NCBI GenBank assembly: GCA_964384095.1
Contig: CAYLKC010000012.1
Location: 1-33,263 of the forward strand
Direction: 5' to 3'
DNA: 33,263 nt
Origin: JAITWN01 sp964384095
GTDB taxonomy: Bacteria > Pseudomonadota > Gammaproteobacteria > SZUA-140
Shown here in pieces: positions 18,370 to 25,800 of the stretch (its first letter is position 1; every line of letters starts with the position of its first letter). The notes below the pieces were generated by a model that was given only the letters and a program-made list of their open reading frames with translations, was not told where the DNA came from and made no database searches. The position numbers were made by a program, and so were the translations under genes.

Positions 18370-19572
18370 ATGAAAGGACCATGGCTGGCCGGGCTGTCTG
18401 CCCTGATGCTGGCAAGCGCAACGTCGATGGCGGCGACGTACCCGTTGCCGCCGCCGGGCAGTGATCTCGTCGGCGAGCTCACGACGGTGACCGTCGACGA
18501 CGGCGAGACCCTGATCGACCTCGCCCGCCACCACGGGCTCGGCTACAACGAGATCGTCGCCGCGAATCCCGGCCTCGACCCCTGGCTGCCGCCGGTCGGC
18601 GCCGAGGTCGTCCTGCCGACCCGCTATATCCTGCCGAGCGCCCCGCGCGAAGGCATCATCATCAATCTCGCCGAGATGCGTCTGTACTATTACCCGCCGC
18701 CGGCACCGGGCGGGGACGCGGTCGTCATGACCTTCCCGATCGGCATCGGCCAGGAAGGCTGGTCGACGCCGATCGGCATCACCCGGGTCATCGACAAGGT
18801 CGAGAACCCGACCTGGACCGTGCCGCAGTCGATCCGCCGCGCCCATGCCGAGGCCGGTACGCCGCTGCCGGCCGTGGTGCCGCCCGGTCCGGACAATCCG
18901 CTCGGCAATCATGCGATGCGCCTCGGCTGGACCAGCTACCTGATCCACGGCACCAACAAGACCTTCGGCGTTGGCATGCGCGTCAGCCACGGCTGCATCC
19001 GCATGTATCCCGAGGACATTGAGGCCCTGTTCGAGCGTGTGCCGCTGTCGACACCGGTATGGATCATCGACCAGCCCTACAAGCTCGGCCGCGACAACGG
19101 CCGCCTCTACATGGAGGCGCATGCCCCGGTCGAAAACCCCGATCGCCCGCCGGCCGACAACTTCCCGACGATCCTCGCCGCAATCGAGGCGGTGACGCAT
19201 GCCGATGCGCAGGAGCAGGTCGGCCGGCGTGCAGCGAGCATCGCCGGTGCCATGACCGGCACCCCGGAGGCCGTCGCCGAGGTGCGGCCGCCGAGGATCG
19301 ATGGTCTCGCCAGCGGCGGCTGGATGGTGCAGATCGGGGCGTTTTCAGACAAGGGCAATGCCTCGCGGCTCGCCGACCGGCTGAGCGGGCTCGGCGCGCC
19401 GGTGAGCGTCCAGGCGCGCGTCAACGACGGCTATTGCCACGTGCTGGTGGGCCCGTTCAGTGACGAGGCGCTGGCGCGCGAGGCGCTGGATGACCTGCGA
19501 GAATCGACCGGTCATGCCGGCCGGCTGATGCCCGCCGACCGTTACGGCCTGCTGTCGGACTGCGTACTCTGA
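18370..19572 (+). CDS. L,D-transpeptidase (YkuD/ErfK type) with LysM-like and SPOR domains
   Basis: 400 residues from the ATG at 18370 (GGGAGAG upstream; the earlier in-frame start at 18292 lies inside the previous gene). A signal peptide (cleaved near residue 21) exports it. A LysM-like segment (about 38-85, DDGETLIDLARHHGLGYNEIV in part) is followed by a YkuD domain (about 95-245) with His193 in HGTN, His207 and the catalytic Cys209 in SHGCIR. The C-terminus has a SPOR domain (GGWMVQIGAFSDKGNASRLA, then LVGPF). Such enzymes make 3-3 crosslinks or attach Braun lipoprotein to peptidoglycan. The SPOR domain on an ErfK-type enzyme is unusual and may direct it to septal glycan. It is convergent with the Lpp-like gene 51 bases away. 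Confidence 0.92.
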   Translation: MKGPWLAGLSALMLASATSMAATYPLPPPGSDLVGELTTVTVDDGETLIDLARHHGLGYNEIVAANPGLDPWLPPVGAEVVLPTRYILPSAPREGIIINLAEMRLYYYPPPAPGGDAVVMTFPIGIGQEGWSTPIGITRVIDKVENPTWTVPQSIRRAHAEAGTPLPAVVPPGPDNPLGNHAMRLGWTSYLIHGTNKTFGVGMRVSHGCIRMYPEDIEALFERVPLSTPVWIIDQPYKLGRDNGRLYMEAHAPVENPDRPPADNFPTILAAIEAVTHADAQEQVGRRAASIAGAMTGTPEAVAEVRPPRIDGLASGGWMVQIGAFSDKGNASRLADRLSGLGAPVSVQARVNDGYCHVLVGPFSDEALAREALDDLRESTGHAGRLMPADRYGLLSDCVL

Positions 19573-19603
19573 AAAAAAAAGGCCAGGCCGAACCGGCCTG
19601 GCC
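19572..19603 (-). terminator. Intrinsic terminator of the Lpp-like gene
   Basis: On the minus strand GGCCAGGCC-loop-GGCCTGGCC (19603-19581, nine pairs, five-base loop) is followed by nine T (19580-19572). The T-run overlaps the last base of the L,D-transpeptidase stop codon. The stem can also act on plus-strand transcripts but lacks a T-run there. Confidence 0.92.
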
Positions 19604-19623
19604 CCGGCATCCTCTGCTTGCGA

Positions 19624-19947
19624 CTACTTGGACATCGCGCGCTGGAACATGCGCTCGGCCTTCTCCTCGGCGCGGGCAGCGGCTTCCTTCGCAGCCGCGG
19701 CATCAGCCTTGGCCTGGTTCGCATTGTTGTTGGCGTCCTGCGCCGTCGACATCGCACGGTCTGCGGTGCTGCGCGCCTGGCGCGCGGTGTCCAGTGCCTC
19801 CTGCGCCATCCGCTTGGCCTCGTCCGCCGTCGTCTGTGCCGTGGCGGCCTCGTCGGAAATCCGCTGGATCTCGGACGTGCTCGCGCAGCCACCGACCAGT
19901 AGCGCCGAGAATGCCAGTACCGAAACGGCCTTTACAGTCCTGTTCAT
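19624..19947 (-). CDS. Lpp/OprI-like outer-membrane lipoprotein, coiled coil, C-terminal lysine
   Basis: 107 residues. The signal peptide ends in the lipobox LLVGGC, so Cys21 should be lipidated; Ala-Ser follow, which fits Lol transport to the outer membrane. The mature chain is almost entirely an alanine-rich heptad coiled coil (ATAQTTADEAKRMAQEALD and onward), and the protein ends in Met-Ser-Lys. Braun lipoprotein is joined to peptidoglycan through exactly such a terminal Lys by ErfK-type L,D-transpeptidases, one of which is encoded convergently next door. A very strong ribosome binding site (AAGGAGG, 7 bases before ATG) and a strong terminator suggest an abundant protein. It is 65 bases downstream of msrB and may have its own promoter. 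Confidence 0.9.
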   Translation of the reverse strand: MNRTVKAVSVLAFSALLVGGCASTSEIQRISDEAATAQTTADEAKRMAQEALDTARQARSTADRAMSTAQDANNNANQAKADAAAAKEAAARAEEKAERMFQRAMSK

Positions 19948-20012
19948 GGGTCAACCTCCTTGCTGTGTGTTATTGATTGTGGAATCCAAGGTAATCGATA
20001 ACGCTGCTGCTG

Positions 20013-20426
20013 TCACTCCGGTTCCTTCTCGCCGCTTTCCGGCATGAAGTCGAGGGAGGCGGAATTGATGCAATAGCGCAGGCCGCTCGGCCGCGGCCCG
20101 TCGCCGAAGACATGGCCGAGGTGGGCCTCGCAGCGCCCGCAACGTACTTCGATGCGGCGCATGCCGTGACTATGGTCAGGCAGGGATTCGACGGCCTCGG
20201 CCGCGATCGGGTTGTAAAAGCTCGGCCAGCCGCTGCCGGAGTCGTATTTGTGCCGGGAAGAGAACAACGGCGCGCCGCAACACACGCACAGGTAACGGCC
20301 CTCCGCCTTGTTGTCGAGCCAGGTGCCGGAGAACGGCGCTTCGGTGCCACCCTCGCGCGCGATACTGTACTGCTCGGGCGTCAGCTGCGCCTGCCACTCG
20401 GCGTCGGACCTCGAGATCTTGCCCAT
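20013..20426 (-). CDS. msrB: Peptide-methionine (R)-S-oxide reductase
   Basis: 137 residues from the ATG at 20426, which gives the normal MsrB length; the longer frame to 20642 runs through the divergent intergenic region. It reduces the R form of methionine sulfoxide in proteins using thioredoxin. Zinc ligands Cys47/Cys50 and Cys96/Cys99, the segment SGSGWPSFY and catalytic Cys119 in RYCINSASL are all present. No signal peptide, so it is cytoplasmic. Divergent from mlaA. Confidence 0.96.
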   Translation of the reverse strand: MGKISRSDAEWQAQLTPEQYSIAREGGTEAPFSGTWLDNKAEGRYLCVCCGAPLFSSRHKYDSGSGWPSFYNPIAAEAVESLPDHSHGMRRIEVRCGRCEAHLGHVFGDGPRPSGLRYCINSASLDFMPESGEKEPE

Positions 20427-20566
20427 GCGGCCGTTATGTCCCGTCGATGACTGCCTGTCTGCGATTATACCGGATGAAACCCTTGCCGCCACTGTCGCCA
20501 CGCGCGGACGGTGCGTTTGACGTGACCGGTAAGTGAATGCAGAATACAGCGGATTCACCGGCCCGA

Positions 20567-21301
20567 ATGAGCGTGAAACGTCCCCTTCAGCTGTGTCTGC
20601 TGCTTGCCTTCTTCGTCGCCTGTCCGCTGCTCGCGCAGCCACATGAGTTCGACGACGACCTCGATGACTTCGATGACGACTGGGAAGACGTCGTCCTCAT
20701 CGCCGATCCGCTGGAACCGTTCAACCGCGTCATGTTCGCGTTCAATGACCGCCTCTACTTCTATGTGATGAAGCCGGTCGCGCGCGCCTATCGTGTCGTC
20801 CCGCTGCCCGTGCGGCGCTCGACGAGCAACTTTTTCTCGAATTTGCGGGCGCCGATCCGGATCACCAGCGCGCTGCTCCAGCTCAAGCTCGTGGATGCCG
20901 GCAATGAACTGCTGCGCTTCGGTTTCAACAGCACGATCGGCATTGGCGGCTTGTTCGATCCGGCGCGCAGCCATCTCGACATCCGGGGAAAGTCCGAGGA
21001 CATGGGGCAGACATTCGGTCACTACGGCGTCGCCCACGGCTTCTATCTCGTCGCGCCGATCTTCGGCTCGACCAGCCTGCGCGACGGCGTCGGCGGCTTA
21101 ATCGACGGTTACTATCTCGATCCGCTGCCCTACCTCGTCGACAACCAGTGGCAATACATCGGTGTGAGGGCCTTCGAGGGCGTCAATATGCTGTCACTGG
21201 ACCGCGATACCTACGAGTCGATCAAGCGCGACGCCCTCGATCCGTACGTCTTCATCCGCGATGCCTACGCGCAGAACCGCGCCGCAGCGGTCGAGCGTTG
21301 A
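20567..21301 (+). CDS. mlaA: MlaA/VacJ phospholipid-transport protein
   Basis: 244 residues from the ATG at 20567, chosen because MSVKRPLQL is a normal signal-peptide start; an ATG at 20537 would add ten residues. MlaA sits in the outer membrane and removes mislocalised phospholipids from the outer leaflet, passing them to MlaC. The family core is clear: DPLEPFNRVMFAFNDRLY, NLRAPI, FGFNSTIGIGGLFDPA, GQTFGHYGVAHGFYLVAPIFG and RDGVGGLIDGYYLDP. Possible lipidation at FVAC is off consensus at position -3; cleavage by signal peptidase I after LAQ is an alternative. An acidic stretch (EFDDDLDDFDDDWED) follows the signal peptide. No other mla genes are nearby. It meets dsbB end to end with no spacer. 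Confidence 0.93.
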   Translation: MSVKRPLQLCLLLAFFVACPLLAQPHEFDDDLDDFDDDWEDVVLIADPLEPFNRVMFAFNDRLYFYVMKPVARAYRVVPLPVRRSTSNFFSNLRAPIRITSALLQLKLVDAGNELLRFGFNSTIGIGGLFDPARSHLDIRGKSEDMGQTFGHYGVAHGFYLVAPIFGSTSLRDGVGGLIDGYYLDPLPYLVDNQWQYIGVRAFEGVNMLSLDRDTYESIKRDALDPYVFIRDAYAQNRAAAVER

Positions 21302-21817
21302 TCAGAAGACGGCGCGTTCGAAGCGCCGGAAGAACAGGAACAGCGCCATTGCGGCAAAGCCGATAAAGGCGACCAGCGTCCAGCCCGGGATGCTGAGGCC
21401 GAGAAAGCGCCAGGCGACCTCGGCGCATTCCCCCGAACCGCGCAGGATCATCTCCAGCGCGCGCGTCAGCGGGAAATTCTCCAGCATGTAATCGAGACCC
21501 GGGCCGCAGGCCGGCACCTGGTCCTCGGGCAGGTTTTCCAGCCAGACATGGCGCCCCGCGATCGCGGCGCCGATGCCCGCGGTCAGCAGCGCCAGCGTCG
21601 CGTAGACCCGGCGCCCGAGGCGGGCGGGGTCGTGCAGCGCGCCGGCGAGGAAGATCACGCCGAGCGCGATCACCGCGACCCGCTGCAGGATACACAGCGG
21701 ACACGGGTCGAGGTACATCACGTACTGGAAATACAGCGCGATCGCGATCAGCGCCACGCAGACAGCAAAGCCGCCGAGGAACAGCAGGCGAGGGGTGGAG
21801 AGGGCAAGCCGGGGCAT
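21302..21817 (-). CDS. dsbB: Disulfide bond formation protein B
   Basis: 171 residues, four transmembrane helices (about 11-30, 46-62, 72-88, 143-163). DsbB reoxidises DsbA in the periplasm and passes electrons to quinone. Both redox pairs are intact: Cys39/Cys42 in DPCPLCILQR on the first periplasmic loop and Cys104/Cys131 on the second. The segment PACGPGLDYMLENFP is typical. The last codon is adjacent to that of mlaA. Confidence 0.95.
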   Translation of the reverse strand: MPRLALSTPRLLFLGGFAVCVALIAIALYFQYVMYLDPCPLCILQRVAVIALGVIFLAGALHDPARLGRRVYATLALLTAGIGAAIAGRHVWLENLPEDQVPACGPGLDYMLENFPLTRALEMILRGSGECAEVAWRFLGLSIPGWTLVAFIGFAAMALFLFFRRFERAVF

Positions 21818-21848
21818 CGAGGGGGACCGTGTCCGCGTGCTAACGCGG

Positions 21849-22133
21849 TCAGGCCGTCAGGTCGAGCGTGGCGCCCGCACGCGCCCGCGTGTCGAGCAGC
21901 ACCGGCACGCGGTGGCACCGTCGTTCCGGTCCGCGCCAGGCCGGCATCGCGCGATCCGCTGCTGCGACCGGCCCGCGCGTGATCCGGCGCGCCGGCAGCC
22001 CCGGACGCGCCTGCGTGTCCGGGGCCGGGTATTGCCGCACCGCCGCGGCCTGTGGGATCAGCCCGCGGCGCGCGCGCTGCGCCTGATGCTCGATGAGCCC
22101 GAAATCGTCGCGTGGTGCACTGATGGAGTTCAT
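21849..22133 (-). CDS. Possible 94-residue protein from a leaderless transcript
   Basis: Arg- and Pro-rich basic protein (MNSISAPRDDFGLIEHQAQ at the start, ending ARAGATLDLTA). The case for coding is a start-to-stop frame with strongly G/C third positions and a sharp TATAAT seven bases before the ATG. The case against is the lack of a domain I can recognise and of any Shine-Dalgarno sequence. If it is not a gene, 21818-22201 contains nothing else I can identify. Confidence 0.5.
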   Translation of the reverse strand: MNSISAPRDDFGLIEHQAQRARRGLIPQAAAVRQYPAPDTQARPGLPARRITRGPVAAADRAMPAWRGPERRCHRVPVLLDTRARAGATLDLTA

Positions 22134-22140
22134 GTCGCAG

Positions 22141-22168
22141 ATTATACCGCAACGGCGAGGACGGTCGA
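22141..22168 (-). promoter_or_regulatory. Promoter placing transcription start at the ATG of 21849-22133
   Basis: On the minus strand a perfect -10 box TATAAT (22146-22141) is preceded by TCGACC (22168-22163, four of six to consensus) at 16-bp spacing. The expected +1 is at 22134 or 22133, the first base of the start codon, so the mRNA would be leaderless. Confidence 0.55.
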
Positions 22169-22201
22169 AACGGAAAGGGTGGGCGGAGGATCAAATCAGC
22201 T

Positions 22202-22316
22202 GCGGGCGCGGCAGGGATATCCACCGGCCCTGACCTTCGGCCGCAGGGATGCGGCCGAGAGCTACAGGGATGTATTCACGCGTGTCAGGGCCGGTGGATA
22301 TCCCTGCCGCACCCGC
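22202..22316 (+). repeat. Palindromic element A (family 1, double GGA hairpin core)
   Basis: Arms 22202-22234 and 22284-22316 are inverted copies over 33 bases with one mismatch. The 49-nt core (22235-22283), read on the plus strand, folds as hairpin 1 (22237-22258, GCAGGGATGC at its top) and hairpin 2 (22263-22274, TACA-GGGA-TGTA). Both present GGA in the loop. The core matches elements B, C and D (27955, 24676, 30504); the arms do not. It lies 12 bases beyond the stop of the 22329 gene, on the opposite strand to it. Confidence 0.9.
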
Positions 22317-22328
22317 CACCGATCACGC

Positions 22329-22634
22329 TCAGTCGTTCTCGCCAAGTTCCGCCTGCCAGCCCAGCGCCTTTGCGCGCGCGATCGCCTCGTCGTGGATCTG
22401 CCGGTGAAGCTCCGCAAGCTCCGGCGGCAGCTGGCTCGCCATGTGGCCATAGGGTTCCCATGCCTTCCATACCTGTTCGTACAGCTTCTGCATGCGTCCC
22501 GGCGTCCAGCCCTTGCAGGTCTCCTCGCGTGGCAGGATGCCGAATACCCAGGCGTCGCGGATGATCGTGCCGGCGGGCGTCATGCCGCCGAACTTGTCCT
22601 CGTCGATGCCGGCATAGGTCCGTGTTTCAGTCAC
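22329..22634 (-). CDS. Conserved-type hypothetical protein downstream of the fpr-like gene
   Basis: 101 residues from a GTG at 22634, with GGAG 9 bases upstream and 13 bases after the stop of the fpr-like gene, so almost certainly cotranscribed with it. Soluble, no signal peptide; the sequence (GGMTPAGTIIRDAWVFGILP, then CKGWTPGRMQKLYEQVWKAW) has ordered Trp-rich helices. One Cys only, so it is not an iron-sulfur protein of the usual kind. Function not recognised; the pairing suggests it helps or is reduced by the flavoprotein. Confidence 0.75.
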   Translation of the reverse strand: MTETRTYAGIDEDKFGGMTPAGTIIRDAWVFGILPREETCKGWTPGRMQKLYEQVWKAWEPYGHMASQLPPELAELHRQIHDEAIARAKALGWQAELGEND

Positions 22635-22647
22635 TCGATGCACTCCG

Positions 22648-23391
22648 CTACCAGTAATGTTCCGACGTGATGTTGCCCGGCGACTTGCGCAGATTGCGCG
22701 TGAATCCTCGCTCCTCGAGCACGCGCGTCGTGTCGCGCACCATGCCCGGATTGCCGCACAGCATGACCTGCGACGAAGACGGATGCAACGGCGCGTCTGC
22801 GGCCGCCGCAAGCCGGCCATCGGCGATCGCGTTGGGGATGCGGTCGCGAATCGCGAACTGGGTCTCCTCGCGGCTCACGAAAGGCACATAGTCGAACTGT
22901 TCCGGATGACGGGCGCCGAAACCCTCGATCTCTTCGCGATAGGTCAGTTCGGCCAGCGTACGCGCGGCATGGACGAGGATTACGCGACCGAAGCGCTGCC
23001 AGATCTCGTCGGTCTTGAGTAGCGACAGGAACACGCCGAGCGCGGTGCCGGTCGCCATCAGCCACAGGTGTTCGGCGTCGCGGATACCGGCGAGGGTGAA
23101 ATGCCCGGCCGGACGCGCCGAAATCCAGATGCGGTCGCCGGTGTCGAGGCACTGTAGTCGGTCCGTGAGCGGTCCGCGCGGGATCGTGATGAAATGGAAT
23201 TCGAGCGGACGCTCGTCCGGGCCGTTGACGAAGGAATACGGACGGCCGATGCGCTCGCCGTCGATGTCGAGCGCGAGCTGCGTGAACTGTCCGGCGGTGA
23301 AGTCCCCGACGGGCGCGTCGATCCGCAGTGAAAAGAGGTTGTCGGTCCAGCTGCGCTTGCCGACGATCCGTCCTTCGATCCAGTGGCTCAT
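22648..23391 (-). CDS. fpr: Ferredoxin/flavodoxin--NADP(+) reductase
   Basis: 247 residues from the ATG at 23391 (E. coli Fpr has 248); the longer frame to 23547 enters the divergent promoter region. It transfers electrons between NADPH and ferredoxin or flavodoxin through FAD. The FAD motif RPYSFVNGPDE (about 50-60), the PRGPLTDRL segment, the NADP-binding GTALGVFLSLL and CGNPGMV, and the terminal Tyr-Trp all fit. It is divergent from a rubredoxin-reductase-like gene, so the region is a small redox cluster. Confidence 0.9.
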   Translation of the reverse strand: MSHWIEGRIVGKRSWTDNLFSLRIDAPVGDFTAGQFTQLALDIDGERIGRPYSFVNGPDERPLEFHFITIPRGPLTDRLQCLDTGDRIWISARPAGHFTLAGIRDAEHLWLMATGTALGVFLSLLKTDEIWQRFGRVILVHAARTLAELTYREEIEGFGARHPEQFDYVPFVSREETQFAIRDRIPNAIADGRLAAAADAPLHPSSSQVMLCGNPGMVRDTTRVLEERGFTRNLRKSPGNITSEHYW

Positions 23392-23439
23392 ATCTGTGGT
23401 TATGCGTTCGGTTTCACGGGCGCGCGGCGCGGGTATTCC

Positions 23440-23468
23440 CTGAGACGGCGGCGGGAAGCGGTTATACT
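23440..23468 (+). promoter_or_regulatory. Probable promoter of the rubredoxin-reductase-like gene
   Basis: CTGAGA (23440-23445, four of six to TTGACA), a 17-base spacer, then TATACT (23463-23468). Transcription should start near 23475, about 56 bases before the gene and just before the ATG of a 17-codon reading frame (23481-23534) whose stop overlaps the gene start. Confidence 0.5.
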
Positions 23469-23480
23469 GGCCGGGGTACG

Positions 23481-23534
23481 ATGCCTGAAGAGGGATTATA
23501 CACGATGAACCTGCGATCGCGGGGGCGCCGATGA
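23481..23534 (+). CDS. Possible 17-residue leader peptide
   Basis: ATG at 23481 opens a short frame (MPEEGLYTMNLRSRGRR) that ends as TGA inside the ATGA shared with the next gene start (23531). Translating it would deliver ribosomes to a start codon that has no good Shine-Dalgarno sequence of its own. It may equally be chance. Confidence 0.3.
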   Translation: MPEEGLYTMNLRSRGRR

Positions 23535-24679
23535 GCGCCCCGATCACGATTATCGGCAGCGGACTGGCCGGCTATCACGTCGCGAAGGAGTTCCGCAAGC
23601 ACGATACCAACACGCCGTTGCTGGTGATCAGCGCCGACGGCGGCGAGTTCTATTCAAAACCGATGCTGTCGAACGCGCTCGGGCGCGGCCTGTCGCCGGC
23701 GGAGATCGCGACCGCCGGCCCGGAACAGATGGCGGAGCAGCTGTGTGCCGAGGTCCTGCCGGAGACCCGCGTCACCGCGATCGATGTCGCGGCGCATACG
23801 CTCGAGACCGCGGACGGCAGCCGCTCATGGTCGCGCCTGGTCCTTGCGGTCGGCGCGCGACCGATCACGCTGCCGATCGGCGGCGATGCCGCCGATGCGA
23901 TCCTGACCGTCAATTCACTCGGGGATTTCGCCCGCTTTCGTGACGCGGTCGCCGATGCCCGTCGCGTCGCGGTGATCGGGCCCGGACTGATCGGTTGCGA
24001 ATTCGCCAATGACCTCTGCAGCGGCGAGCGCGAGGTCACGGTCATCGGCCCGGATACGACGCCGCTCGGACGGCTGCTGCCGCCCGGCGCCGGCGCGCTG
24101 CTGCGCGACGCGCTCGCCGGGGCCGGCGTCCGCTGGCGGCTCGGCACGTCCGCGCGCGCGATCACGCGCCGCGGCGATGGCCTGGTGCTCGAACTCGAAG
24201 ACGGCAGCGAGGTCGCCGCCGAGGTCGTGCTGTCGGCGATCGGCCTGCGTCCGGACATCGCGCTGGCGGAACAGGCGGGTCTGGACTGTGGTCGCGGCAT
24301 CCGTGTCGATGATCACCTGCGCACGAGCGCCGAAGACATCTTCGCGCTCGGCGATTGCGCGGAGGTCGAAGGTCGCGTGATGCCCTTCGTGATGCCGATC
24401 ATGTTCGGCGCGCGCGCGCTCGGCAAGACGCTGGCCGGCACGCCGACCGCGGTGAGCTATCCGGTGATGCCGGTCGTCGTCAAGACGCCCGCGCACCCGG
24501 TCGTGGTCTGTCCGCCGGCGCAGGGCAGCGCGGGCGAATGGGCGGAGACACGTGTCGGTAACGGCATGCGCGCGCTGTTCCGCGACGCCGACGGCCGCCT
24601 GCTAGGATTCGCGCTGACCGGCGAGGCGGTGACCGAAAAGCAGAAACTCGCCGCGGAGATCACGCTGCCGGGCAAGTAA
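23531..24679 (+). CDS. FAD/NAD-dependent reductase, rubredoxin-reductase type
   Basis: 382 residues. FAD-binding GxGxxG at the N-terminus (IIGSGLAGYHVAKEF), a central NAD(P)H-binding motif (VAVIGPGLIGCEFANDL) and the C-terminal FAD motif FALGDCAEV place it in the rubredoxin/ferredoxin reductase group of class I pyridine nucleotide-disulfide-like flavoproteins without redox cysteines. Such enzymes pass electrons from NADH to rubredoxin for oxygen or peroxide detoxification or alkane oxidation. No rubredoxin gene is visible in the window, so the partner is unproven. The stop codon lies inside the left outer arm of palindromic element C. Confidence 0.88.
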   Translation: MSAPITIIGSGLAGYHVAKEFRKHDTNTPLLVISADGGEFYSKPMLSNALGRGLSPAEIATAGPEQMAEQLCAEVLPETRVTAIDVAAHTLETADGSRSWSRLVLAVGARPITLPIGGDAADAILTVNSLGDFARFRDAVADARRVAVIGPGLIGCEFANDLCSGEREVTVIGPDTTPLGRLLPPGAGALLRDALAGAGVRWRLGTSARAITRRGDGLVLELEDGSEVAAEVVLSAIGLRPDIALAEQAGLDCGRGIRVDDHLRTSAEDIFALGDCAEVEGRVMPFVMPIMFGARALGKTLAGTPTAVSYPVMPVVVKTPAHPVVVCPPAQGSAGEWAETRVGNGMRALFRDADGRLLGFALTGEAVTEKQKLAAEITLPGK

Positions 24680-24894
24680 AACAGCGCCCCGGCGCCGTTT
24701 GATCGCGCGCTTCAGAATCGATGGCGAGAGGCCGGTGGTCCGCTGTCCGGTGACGGGACACGCTGTAAATACATCCCTGTACGCTCTCCGGCCGCGTCCT
24801 GCGGCCGGACGGTCCCGTCACCGGACAGCGGACCACCGACCTCTGGAGACATCCGTGGCAGGCGCGATCAAACGGCGCCGGGGCGCTGTTTTAC
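24676..24894 (-). repeat. Palindromic element C (family 1, two nested pairs of arms)
   Basis: Outer arms 24676-24708 and 24862-24894 are perfect 33-base inverted copies. Inner arms 24728-24759 and 24812-24843 pair over 32 bases with one mismatch. They are separated by non-matching stretches of 19 and 18 bases. The 52-nt core (24760-24811), read on the minus strand, has hairpin 1 with GCAGGACGC and hairpin 2 with GUACAGGGAUGU in RNA form. The stop codons of both convergent neighbours (24677-24679 and 24893-24891) are inside the outer arms at symmetrical positions. Confidence 0.93.
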
Positions 24895-25640
24895 AGGCAT
24901 TCCCCGATCGAGCCGGTGCGGCAGCGGCGGCGGTTGGTCCATTGCGCGGTGTCGAGGATCGCCCCGTCGAAGACCGCGCCGCGGGTCTCGGCGCGGACCA
25001 GGACCGCGTTGGTCATGTCGGCGTCGGTAAAGTCGGCGAACAGCAGGTTCGCGCTTTCGAGGCGGGTGTTGCGCATCACCGCGTCGCGGAATGACGCATC
25101 CTCGAGGTGAGCGCGCTCGAAGTCGGCGCGACTGACATCGGCGGCGGTGAAATCCGCGCCGGTCAGCGTGGCCTGGCTCAGGTTGGCGCCTTGCAGTCGC
25201 GTGCCGCGCATCGCCACATTCTGCATCTCTGCCTGGTAGAACGAGGCGTCACGCAGGCTGGCGCCGCTGAAATCGGCGCCAGGCATGCGCGCGCGGTTGA
25301 AGCTGGTGCCGTCGAGGATTGCGTCGCGGAAGCTCACATCGGCGAGCGCCGCGCTGAGGAAACGGGCATGATCGACACGGGCTTCATCGAAGCGCGCGCC
25401 CTCGAGGCGCGTGAAATTGAACTCGGCCCCGGTCAGCACCGCGCCCGCGAGATTGGCGTTTGCCAGGTTGGCGCGCGTCAGCACCGCCCCGCGCAGATCT
25501 GCGCCGCTGAGGTCGATGCCGCTTTTGTCGCAACCGATCCAGATGACATTCCGGCCCGGCGGATCGTCGCAGCCGGCCAGCGCCGCGCCGGCGGGGACGA
25601 CAAACAGCAGGATACAGACGGTCCAGACGCGTGTCGTCAT
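24891..25640 (-). CDS. Pentapeptide-repeat lipoprotein
   Basis: 249 residues. The signal peptide ends in the lipobox ALAGC (Cys23), so it should be a lipid-anchored protein; Asp follows the Cys, which in enterobacterial rules would keep it in the inner membrane. From about residue 40 to 235 it consists of A(D/N)LxX-type five-residue repeats (LSGADLRGAVLTRANLANAN and onward), predicted to form a right-handed quadrilateral beta-helix. Known cytoplasmic relatives such as Qnr and MfpA mimic DNA and protect gyrase, but an exported lipoprotein cannot do that, so the role is unknown. The start follows a weak ribosome binding site. Confidence 0.88.
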   Translation of the reverse strand: MTTRVWTVCILLFVVPAGAALAGCDDPPGRNVIWIGCDKSGIDLSGADLRGAVLTRANLANANLAGAVLTGAEFNFTRLEGARFDEARVDHARFLSAALADVSFRDAILDGTSFNRARMPGADFSGASLRDASFYQAEMQNVAMRGTRLQGANLSQATLTGADFTAADVSRADFERAHLEDASFRDAVMRNTRLESANLLFADFTDADMTNAVLVRAETRGAVFDGAILDTAQWTNRRRCRTGSIGECL

Positions 25641-25800
25641 CAGGGCTCCCGGCAGATCGAAGTGGCTTTACCGTATTCTATGGGCAGCGAACAGGCTTTG
25701 AAAGCCGCGTATCTCCTGTGACAGCGAATCGCGCTGTTTTATCCGCGCCGGTCGTGGATAATACGAACGGGGCCTGTGATTGCGCCGTGAGGAGACAGTG

